Shown here in pieces: positions 11,053 to 20,900 of a stretch of 64,000 nucleotides of DNA. Positions within the stretch are counted from its first letter, which is position 1; each line of letters opens with the position of its first letter. The notes under the pieces were generated by a model. That model was not told the DNA's origin. It worked only from the letters and a program-made list of their open reading frames with translations, and made no database searches. The stretch is from positions 5,318,501 through 5,382,500 of the forward strand of contig NC_063015.1 of the NCBI RefSeq assembly GCF_020509005.1. The letters are read 5' to 3'. The position numbers and the translations under genes are program-made. The stretch comes from Fulvia fulva (taxonomy: Eukaryota > Ascomycota > Dothideomycetes > Mycosphaerellales > Mycosphaerellaceae).

Positions 11053-11369
11053 TATTGTGTAGAGATTGGCGGGGAGGAAAAGGGAGATGACATGATGAGC
11101 ATTGTAGTACGAAGATGTGTAGAGAGAGCGCGAGTCTATTCAAGAGCCCCGTTCTCTGCGATGTATGCTCCGACTGTGGTGCTGGACTCGCGAGTATCAT
11201 AGTCTCTCGGCCAACCATCCAGATGTCCGCAACGTCATTTCTCTATTAATCACGTGCGAATTACAAGAGTTCCAAGCTCGGACTCGTCTGCCGAGCGTGG
11301 GGTCTCAGGAAAATCTCCAGACCTAGTCCGCAACTGCGAGCAAACATCACGCACATCACTGTCGGCGCT

Positions 11370-12192
11370 ATGGCTCGGCGCAAACGCTCTCCGAGAGCTG
11401 ACCCCGGTAAATTTCCTTCAAACGCATGCATGGGCTGTTGCCTGAATGTTGATAATGTACAGGCATAGCAGTGTATCGACCGAAGCTGCCTCTCGAGATG
11501 TGGTTCAAGATCGTGCGCTACTCACTCAACAGAAACAGCGGCGCAGTGCCATCCGGGAAGATCGACCAGATCAAGAATAGACTTCTCAAGCCGTGGCAAG
11601 ACAGTCCTGTGTTGTTGGAAGAAGCCGAGAAGCAGTTCTGGCGCGTGAACGAGATACACCTGCATATCCAGCTGAGGTACGGGATCGCACATTACACTGG
11701 GGGAGCTCAGCCATACATTGCCCATGGTGTCTCCTTGCGCGTTCGTCGTCTTCATCTTCTCTTCGATGTCTATGATGATGGTACTCTTATCGACCCGGTG
11801 GACGCCATTGTACAAGTCCTACGGGTCGTCGCACAAGACTTCACTCAACTGGACTCTCCCTCACTGTCAACCTCCACGTCGACGACTTCAGAAAGGTAAA
11901 GGAGTCGACACCCGCCAGTGCATCGATGCGCAAAGACCTCGGCGTGATCATCTTCGCCATTCTCGCCATCCCAACCTCAGAGACCGTCTTGATCCGAACG
12001 GATCTGTTCTCTCACCCCAAGAGATACTGCTCGAGCCCGAGCTTTGTGCCCTTGGGGCTTGTACTGGCTACCTTGAGGGAGGATCAGATCGAGTCGGCTA
12101 AGGCGAATGAGATGCTGACTTGGGACGATAGCATGATCAGAGACGCATACCTGCAGATGGATGTGGGGAAAGCACTGCGAGTTCGGGGATAA
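11370..12192 (+). pseudogene. F-box-like orphan gene with a frame break
   Basis: Exon 1 (11370-11406) joins exon 2 at 11463 across a 56-bp intron (GTAAAT..ACAG), giving a basic start followed by YRPKLPLEMWFKIVRYSL, an F-box-like leader. The frame continues to about 11850 and then breaks. In the next frame, from about 11853, the sequence continues convincingly (LTVNLHVDDFRK, then a globular stretch) to a stop at 12192. An indel near 11850-11862 therefore divides one protein of about 250 aa. A second, unseen intron is possible but no good donor/acceptor pair restores both halves. The break is either a real mutation or a sequence error. Confidence 0.5.
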
Positions 12193-12674
12193 GGAAAATC
12201 TTGTACAGACTGGAAGAAACTTGGGCGAGTAGGAAGCGTTAGGTAACGGAAGTGAGCCACCAAGGATCATCTCCAGCGAACAGCGTATCATGAAGCAAGC
12301 CGAGCATACGATGGCCGCATGGGCAGCGTCGATCTGGAGGACGTGAATATTCAGCTCCGATTGATCTATTGCTCAAGTGAATATGCCCTGTGTGTGAATC
12401 TTTACGTCCAGATTCACGGCCTGTCCAACTTTAAGGTTTGTGTCGTGTCGCACTCTCTTGTCGTGAAAACTTGCTCCCCGGCTGCTCCGCACCATCAACA
12501 CCCACCGAGTCGACATCTGCTTTTACCACCTCGCAGTACCACCGCCGCGGACATTTCCAACCATAGCCAGCTTTTGGACACACATACAGACCAGTCCGAC
12601 TCGAGACGTTGCGGATTTCCAGAGTCCATGCCCACGTGCACTGACTGGATTGTGGTCTCAAATCGGACCACAAG
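12193..12674. other. intergenic, no gene seen
   Basis: About 480 bp between two F-box-like genes on the same strand. No further feature recognised; the last 200 bp are CA/CC-rich, promoter-like. Confidence 0.45.
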
Positions 12675-13364
12675 ATGCCAGAGATGCAGAAGACCAATCT
12701 GATGACCCTCCCCTCCGAGATCCGGAACAAGATTTTCAACCTCGCCTTTGTCCACCGAATCCAGCAGACTGGCGCACTGCATCCAGTCCAATTTCGCTCA
12801 CTACCACTGGGTCGTCTCCGCTTCCTGCGAACACTCCACATCAGCAAAACCCTCCGCGCAGAGCTCCGTCCACTGATCTACGGCGCGAACCTCTTCATCC
12901 TGAGGCAAATTAGCGACCGCCGACATCCCTTCCAGTCCCATACCACCTCAATGAACTCAACATACTGCTACAGCACCGAGTACAGGGTCTTCCAAGGCTA
13001 CAACAAGGAGTACTGCTTCAGCATAGAGATGCCACCGCCCGCAATCCGCAAGCTCATGCGCAATGTCCGCATGATTCTGGCGACGTCCGATCCATTGCGC
13101 AGCCTTCCGGGCTCCTTTCCGAACCACTCAGATCCAGACATTCGGTGGGAAGCGATCAACCGTCGCTTGGATGTTCTTCGAGAGCTGGCATTGCTGGGAT
13201 TCAAGGAGCTCGAACTCTTGGAGGTTCATGTGTCAGTCCCATGCACTGGCAAAGCCCCTCGACTGACTTCCCCCGAGCCGACAGACGAGTTTCGTAAGTG
13301 GCTTGAGGCAAAGCTCGGTAGTATTGACTTCCTTGGCGCGAAGCTCGTGCTGGAGTATGTGTAG
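12675..13364 (+). CDS. 2EXR/F-box-like orphan protein, 229 aa
   Basis: Single exon from the ATG at 12675 (a second ATG five codons in is also possible). Residues about 11-28 (MTLPSEIRNKIFNLAF) match the leader motif of the large fungal 2EXR/F-box-like families, which is followed by a leucine-rich, Arg-rich region describing parent-child shape elements, as usual for this group (SKTLRAELRPLIYG at about 57-70). No signal peptide. These proteins are thought to be protein-interaction adaptors, but no member's job can be transferred here. With the genes at 9,155 and 11,370 it makes a loose cluster of three related-looking orphans. Confidence 0.65.
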   Translation: MPEMQKTNLMTLPSEIRNKIFNLAFVHRIQQTGALHPVQFRSLPLGRLRFLRTLHISKTLRAELRPLIYGANLFILRQISDRRHPFQSHTTSMNSTYCYSTEYRVFQGYNKEYCFSIEMPPPAIRKLMRNVRMILATSDPLRSLPGSFPNHSDPDIRWEAINRRLDVLRELALLGFKELELLEVHVSVPCTGKAPRLTSPEPTDEFRKWLEAKLGSIDFLGAKLVLEYV

Positions 13365-13878
13365 ACTTCAGTAGGCATAGGGAGGAAGGAGAAAGGCGAC
13401 CATCGACCGGCTATGTTGAGGACAAGCCACAGAGACTGGATCGTGAAGAAGACGCACGTTGGACAACTTCTAGAACAGCGGACTGGCCGATTGCGAGCAC
13501 AGCATAGCCGATTAAAGGTGAGAGACCGCATAAAGCCGATGTCGCCATGTCACAAACGTACCCAAGCTAGATACCTCATGGTTCATCAGCCCTCAGCTTC
13601 TACCATGCGAGCACTCTCCCTCCATACTTTCTTGGATATCTAAGGCAGCGATGGCCGCCTCTTCCATACAATGATGACCATGCGTCTCGAGCGCGGCATA
13701 TTTGACCGAATGCTGAAGCACAGCCGACGCCGACATGTCAAGGTTGCGAGATGTACCCAATCCACCTGCCTCATGACCTGTCAGCACTCATCCTCAACCA
13801 CACTCGCACTCTCACCACCCACTTGATCGTCCAAGCCACCAGCCCCATCCTCCCCACCAGAAGTGTCGACCACCGCAC
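13365..13878. other. intergenic between convergent genes
   Basis: 3' regions of the 2EXR-like gene (+) and the secreted protein gene (-). No additional gene seen. Confidence 0.5.
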
Positions 13879-14962
13879 TCAAGCATAACACCTAATCCTA
13901 AAACTCGCCGCCATAGCCGGCACCCCCCTCCCATTCTTAAACCCATTCATACACCTCCCCTCATCCTCTCTCAAATTCCTCGGCTGCCACCTCATAACCT
14001 GCCCACTCTCGGGCCTCGGACTATTATCCCTACAATCCCTCTGCTCCCAAAAAACGGCATCACACACCGCGGTGCCCTCATTATTACTCTCGGGAAACAT
14101 CCACTTCTTATGCTTATGCCTCATGTGTCCGTAGGCTGGTTTCCACTTGTTGTTTTTGTTCCAGACATCGTCCCAGGAGACGAGACGGTAGTTCCAGGAG
14201 GCGAAGTCGTGTTGTTCGAGTTTTTTGGCCGAGAGTTGTTGCTTGGCGTGTTTCCAGACTTCGGGGCTGGAGGGGGTGTCTTGGGAGAGGTAGCCGCAGG
14301 AGCCGCGGCAGGAGCCGTGGGAGAAGAAGCAGGAGTTGTCTTGGCTGCCGTCGTAGGCGAAGCGGGGGCCGATGGGTTGGTCGCAGTTTGCGTCGGCGTA
14401 GCGTTGGATGGCGAAGACGAGGCCTTTGGTGGGGCGGTTGGGGTCGAGGTTGGCAAGGGGATTGGTGCTGGTTGGGGTGGCTGGTGCTGTTCTGTTGGAG
14501 GTAGCGGCGGCTGGGTGGTAGGTCAAGGATAAGCTCTCTTTGAAGGACGGCGGGGCCGGCGGTGTCCCGCTGACGGTGATTACACCATATGTTCCGTAGG
14601 CAACTATGAATCACGAAATGGTTAGCTATGCTTCCGAGGAGTACATGACAATATCCTGGCAGCTGGTGCCGGAAGGAAAATGCGTCGTACGTACCTGTAG
14701 TGGTATAATACTCCGAGCCCTTCGGCTTCGCCGGTCCAGTCGCCATCGTCGTCGGTTCCGATCCAACAGTTTCCACAATCGTAGTCACCCGCGTTGTCAG
14801 GACCGGGGCGTCAGTCCGTGTGTATGGCGGATGTGTGATACTGGGTGTTGCGCCCGATCGCACAAAGGGAGTGTACGTGGACACTGGCTTCCACTGACCG
14901 GCAGATGTCGACATGGAGGCTGCAAGGCCGGAGAGTGCCGTAACAAATGTTGAGATGAGCAT
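13879..14962 (-). CDS. secreted Cys-containing protein, 330 aa
   Basis: Two exons, 14695-14962 and 13879-14603, with a 91-bp intron (GTACGT..ATAG, phase 1). The start MLISTFVTALSGLAAS is a clear signal peptide. Residues about 20-150 are Thr/Pro/Ser-rich and would be an O-glycosylated linker. The globular C-terminal 180 residues contain about nine Cys residues (for example CFFSHGSCRGSCGYL) and many Trp/Lys/Asn. I recognise no enzyme signature. A secreted or wall-associated protein, possibly an effector, is the reasonable reading. Confidence 0.75.
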
Positions 14963-17333
14963 GATGGTCTGTTCTGGTGTGAAAGAGCAGAGAGTGGTGC
15001 TGTTCGCAAAATTGGAAGATGGGAGATGAAGTGATCGTGTGCAGATAAATCGTGGAGAGTTTGAGGACGGAGCTAGAAGTTACAAACAATCGACCTACCA
15101 CAAGGGGAGCAATATCGCTAGCATGTCCTTTTTCAGGATAAGCAAAACATGCGAACGCTACAGCGCTGTCGCGAAGTTCATGACAAGCTCGACAAGTCTC
15201 ATCGTCGTTGCCGAGACGTGTGTTCTGTAGAAGGGTTGACAAATCAGCTCGCTCAAAGGCCAAGGTCACTTTCAACACCGCGATGGAGCCAAATGTCTTG
15301 CGTCCAGAGGTTCTGACATGCGGACCTGGAAGTAGCAGTCGCATGTTGCTTCGTTACTGAGTCTTGTGTGGCCGAAGGGTACCCTCAAATCTGTAAGTGG
15401 ACGCCTTTGTCCTGTTCCAGTTCTCCCTTGCACGGTTCAGGCCTTCTCTCAGCTCTTCACGAGCCCGGCTGTCTAATATCTGGCACCGGTATCGCGAACG
15501 ACAGCTGCCAATCGGGAAGATATGATCTGAAAGAGTTGGACCACGGAGTGTGAAGTATGATGACGTCGAAGAGCAAGAGGTAGCCAAAGAGCAATGCCAG
15601 ATATAGCAGGAAGTGCTGCAGAGTCGTATATCTCATCATTGCCATGCAACTGTCCTGTGCTACACCTTCGAGTGTCGGAAGAAGTGGATCGTGGCACGTT
15701 GCACCCCAGAGAGAACTACCGCTATGCCTGGAGATCCCAGCACTGCGTGCAGCTCTGATGTATCGTATTTCGTGCACTGTACTTGCAAAAGGGTCGTCTT
15801 TTGATCGCCGGCGATGTGTGCAGCAGTGGAGGATGAGGTTGAGGGTGCTCGTTGTTGGCAGAAACACGGGAGCGACAAGACGGTGCAGTGTAAGATCGTC
15901 GAGATCTGGATCGTGGTGAACAGTTCTGGTCGAGGCGGACTGTATGAAACTCGTTCATCGTTCCGAGGCTGGAGCAGAATGTTCGTGATCTGACAGAGAG
16001 AGAGCCCAACATCCCACGCCAAGTAGGTCCGGGCCCTGCTGCGCCGCAAGCTAGGGACCTGCAGTAAGCGCTTCCACCAACGGACCTCGAGGTGCAGAAA
16101 AGTCAATTGTGAGGCGCTCACACGCGACCGCCTTGGGCACCTATAGGATCATGTGAGCAGTCCAGAACGGATCTTCGGTGGCTGAAAGGTCAGTGGGGTG
16201 CATTGCTGCATGGTGATACTTCCCGCAACGACAGTGCGGCAATAATCAGCCACGCTGTGGAAAGTTACTGCAGTGGGGCACAGCACAGGCTTCTGTCAGT
16301 CAGTAACTCAGTCCACTGCTACGGTAAAAGCTCCGAGCGTGAGATCAGCATTACTTCAATGTTCCAGTCTCAACATCTTGGCGATGGTGACAGCTCTCAA
16401 GCAATAGATCGCCCCACCACAATGTCGATATGTTGGTCCTCGAAACTCTGGTCGAGCTTGCGACGCTGCTTGGATCTCTTCGCTGTGGATCTTTGCTCGG
16501 TACTGCAGGATAAGAGAGCAAAGCAGAGCAAGCAAGATCGGCGTCGCGGCGTGGAGCTTCGTCTCTTTGCAACGGCTGCTGCAGCACTTGGGCCGCTCCA
16601 GTAGGCTGGGCAGAGATCCTGCGAACCATGTTATGCTGCATACCGCGGAAGTGAGTAGCGAGCATGGGCGGGTAGTTGACTTGATTGGTGGGTGGGCCGT
16701 ACAGCTGTAATAAGCATATCGCGTGAGGATTAGTGTTGACCCTGTTGCCATAACGTTCTCGGGCATTCGAGGTGACATGTCCCTGCGTAGAGACCGAATT
16801 CTCCAGAAGCATTGACGATCGTATCAGCCAACACTCGCGAACGAGTAGCGATCGGCTGCCTGTGTTGCGCGAAGCGGCTGTAGAGCGAGCATGCGTGCCT
16901 GAGTGTGGTGACTGCCGGTGAGTTCCCGGGCTCGCCGCGGGGGGGAAGGATTTGCCGACTCTGTTCAAAGACCGTCTGACAGAGGCGCAGCCCTCAAGGT
17001 AGCAGTTGGGTATCGCAGACTCGCACGTGTTGGCAAGCATACCAGCAACAAGCACGGGTGCGTGCTGTTTCTGGAAGTTCGAATCGTTAGCAGAAGCATC
17101 GTCGCCTCTTCCCGTGCTGTTGCACTCGGCTTGCTTGAGCGCGAGAAGGCACGAAGCAGGCCGTAGCGACCCAGTGTTGTTGCAAGGCCAAGTGCTGGGC
17201 GTGTTGGCAGTCGAGCAAGAGCTGAAGTCAAGGTCGACGGCGATCCTTCTGCGGGATCTCGAAAGCGTGCTCAGGATGGGCTCGTGATTGGCTGGTTTAG
17301 CCGAGGTCGTCACACAGCGAGAACCGCTGCGTG
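14963..17333. other. 2.4-kb region without a recognised gene
   Basis: Several frames of 90-320 codons occur on both strands, the longest on the minus strand (16351-17313) starting at GTG. None shows a domain, signal peptide or sensible composition, and they overlap one another. The right edge (17333) abuts the TIR element. If the xylanase inversion proposed here is correct, this edge is the second breakpoint. Confidence 0.45.
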
Positions 17334-17335
17334 TA

Positions 17336-17369
17336 GAACGCTAGCATAAACACCTGGTGCACTCGGCTT
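17336..17369 (+). repeat. left terminal inverted repeat
   Basis: The 34 bp match the reverse complement of 24771-24804 with a single transition. The outer dinucleotide is TA. Confidence 0.85.
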
Positions 17370-17545
17370 TCCCGGCCCGCTGAATCGCGAGTTTTGTAAG
17401 AAATTTCAGAAAATAAGATATAACTTTGTAGTAGTTATGGCTAGATACGAGAATACAAATTTCTAGAAATATAGAACCAATATAGATCTATCGATAATTC
17501 AAGTTTCGTAATATTCAATACACTATAGTTAGTAAGAGTTATAGC

Positions 17546-17752
17546 TGTCGCGATCCGAGCGTGCACATGGGCAACATCCCATCATCAAAACTTGAGGCCA
17601 CGTACGCTAAGAATCAGGTGACTGATTAGTCACCTGCAGCCTCTTCAAGAGCAACACTTGTCCATTCTAGATAGACACATGCAATACACAACCTGCTTTT
17701 GAAACACCCTATATGAGCCCGTACAATAACTTCCCACACTTCTAACGTGATA
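17546..17752 (+). repeat. Copia 5' LTR
   Basis: 207 bp, starts TGTCGCGATCC and ends AACGTGATA (TG..TA rather than TG..CA). Identical to 24114-24320 on inspection. Confidence 0.93.
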
Positions 17753-17776
17753 GTTATGAGCCCGATTAGCGCTCAC
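17753..17776 (+). other. primer-binding site candidate
   Basis: Starts directly after the LTR with GTTATGAGCCCGATTAGCGC. Its complement contains CTCATAAC, the CAU anticodon loop of a Met tRNA, and upstream stem sequence, so an internal (half-tRNA) Met primer, known for fungal and insect Copia elements, is inferred. Confidence 0.6.
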
Positions 17777-17915
17777 TAACATTCGCTGCGACAAGGAAGC
17801 CCCAAAGCAGAGTTTGCATCGTCACAGCACTACTGCTACAACCAGTGCAGTAGTATCCCCTAGGCCTAGTGAACCCGCGTGGAACTTTCACTAGCCTACA
17901 ACCCATTTTGCAGTT

Positions 17916-20900
17916 ATGGCCACTACCGAGACGCCGGTGACTACCGGTGCCCTACCTCAGGGTACCGTGGTTCTGAAGAGCCATGACCAATGGGACAAGT
18001 TTGACCGTCAGCTAGAGCTCTACGCAGAGTCTTTGAATGTCTGGAAGTATGTGGATCCTCACCAACTGAGTAACGAGCCAACAGAGCCTACTCACTTGAC
18101 GTTTGAGGAAATCCAACAAGCGTACACGGCAGGAGACGCTACATCAAGAGATCTCATCAAGCTACGACAAACAGACGCAGACCGAAGGCAACGGATGTAC
18201 GACATCTTTGCTGCTGCGCGATCAAAGCTCATTACCTACCTCATCCGTACGACGACAGAGCTAGGGCAAGAGCTAATGCACGGCCAGAACACCCTCAGAG
18301 CGAAATACCAGGCTCTCAAGGATCAGTATGGTCCAGACGATATGCTGCGTAAGCGGCAGCTCACGCTTGAGCTGTCTAGGCTTCAGAAGGCTAGCGCACG
18401 CAGAATCGATGACTGGTGCTCAGACTGGTTAGTTTTGCAGACCAAGATGCTTAAGTGCAACCACGCCGAGTACGACGACCTTAGTAGACACTTCCTACTT
18501 GCTATTCAGCAGAAGCAGGCTCCAGCCTACGGTGCTTCTCTATACAACGAGTGGAAGCGTGACAAAATGTCACTACAAAAGCTTACTGAGCGTTACCTCG
18601 AATGGATACGCGACACCGCACCAGCAACAACCAACCGTCGATCAGTCTTCGCAACCTTCTCCGGAGAAACCTCAGCAGAAGCAGAGGATGAAACAGCACC
18701 CACAGGTGCTGGTCAAAAGGAGGGTGACCGTGGCAGCAGCCGTGGTGACAACCGTGGCAACAGCCGCGGTGACAAGGGTCGTGGCAGCAGCCGCGGCGAC
18801 AAGAACAAAGACAAGGACAACAACAGGCCAAGCGGCTGCTGGAACATCACCGGCGAGCCCAAGGACACCTGTCACAAGGGCCTGTTCTCATGCGATGTGA
18901 TCAACCCCGACAAGCGCCCAGCAAAGGATCAGCGCTCAGAGCAGTGGAAGAAGTACTGGAAAAACTTCATCAACTACTGCTTGAGCGACGACGGCGAGCG
19001 TCTGCTTGGCGTGTTGAATCGCAACAATCGCAAGGACCAGGAACGTGACAAGGCTATTGCTGATGCGAAGAAGGCATCACCAAGCGATAAGGGCTTTGTT
19101 GGCCTTACTGTTCTTTCTAGCTCAATTAGCAAGTTGAGCGTCAACTTCAGGGATTGCTGGGTGTATGATAACTGTTCAGACACTCATGTGATCAATCATC
19201 ATGACCAGGAGGGTGTAGAGTTCATTGCAGAGCGCCTCACCACCTCAGAAATCCAGGCTGGAACAACCACCTTTCCAATTGCAGCGTTAGGGCGCGTTCA
19301 TATGTCAATTGGGGGCCATTCATTCACCTTGCTGGATGTGGCTTACTGCCCAGGCTTTCATGTGAACGTCATCTCTCACACACGCATGGAAAGAGCCGGA
19401 CTCTGGTGGCACGGACGCAGCAATTCAATGTGGCACAACGACACTAAATTGATGGACCTACACCGCCCTACTGGTACAATCCCTTTCTTCAAGGTGGTCA
19501 CACCACCTAAGTCACCCATCATTTACCAATGGCCTACAAAAGAGGGCCTAGTACTGCCGAAGGTCACTGAAAAGATGCGCAACGCGCACTTCATCAGCAC
19601 TATTGGCAGGGGTGCAAACATCGGCGATGAACCTGCCAACAGCGCAGCATCTCCAACTGCTCAAGAGGATGGTGATCGCACCGTTCTCGCAGTCATGAAC
19701 AGCACTGGGGGCACTCAAGGTGCAGCTACGTCCAGCAGGACCCCCATCAAACACCGAAAGCTCTCTGGCCGCCAGTGGCATCAAATCTTTGGTCACATTG
19801 GCGCTGAACGCATCAAGCAGTTGCCGCTCAGAGTTGAGGGGGTGATCATTAACGATGGTCCAAGCGCACCCCTCACTGCACATTGCAGAGCATGTGGGCT
19901 TAGCAAAGCTCACAAGGTGCACAATCGGTCTCAGCCCATCAGGGTGATGACCCCATACGGCCACATGGCCATGGACTTGGCAGAATTCACTGTCGCCTAC
20001 AACGGTGACAGGTACCTCGTCCACTTCTACGATCTGGATACCCATGGACACTTCCAGTTCACCATCAAGAACAGGGATCAGCAATCGGTGTTGGCTTGCT
20101 TCAACAGCCTGCTGAGCTTCATCAACTTCATTGGTCGCAGGTTCGTATGCTTCTACAGCGACAACGAGCCCGCCATTGGGAAGGTGTTTCGCTCAGTCAT
20201 CAACAACAACAAGATTGAATGGCACGCAACCGCGGAATACGCGCCTGCGCAGGACCCAGCAGAAAGAGCTGGAGCTCTGATCATCACCATGAGCAGAACC
20301 ATTCGCATCCACGCACGATTGCCGGAAAAGCTTTGGCCAGAATGCACTGCAGCAGCGGTGTACATCCTCTGGCGATCCCCTATCCAGTCAAAGGGCTGGA
20401 AGACCCCATTCGAATTGGCAACAGGACGAATTCCGAACGTGGGTCACATGGTGGTGTATGGCTCCCTTGCATACGTGTTCATCCATGGACCAGATCAGCC
20501 TGGCAAGAGCGAGAAACTCCAAGAGAGAGCGCTCATAGGCTACCTTGTGGGATACGACTCCACTAACATCTACCGCGTATGGGACCCATCAAAAGATAGG
20601 GTTATGCGAGTCAAGGACGTCCTCTTCGATGAGACCACGTTCTATGACCCATCACGCCTGACAGCAGGGTACACGACCCCTGTCGAGAACATCGCAACAG
20701 CGGAACCGGCTGAAGAGCCTGAACAATACTACGACCTGTATGTCGCTCATCACGAGCAAGACACAGCACAGGCCGAGGGGGTGGAAGAACAGGCTCAGCA
20801 GCCGCACACCCAACAACCTCGAGACGCCCACCAAAAGCTCCTTGGGCAAGAACCACACTGGCCGCAACACCGCGAGTCAGCAACATATAACCAAAAAGAC

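Noticed and set aside
16351..17313. 320-codon minus-strand frame
   Set aside because: Starts at GTG, low-information composition (Ser/Arg/Thr/Ala), no domain, overlaps other equal-quality frames. Left as unassigned region.
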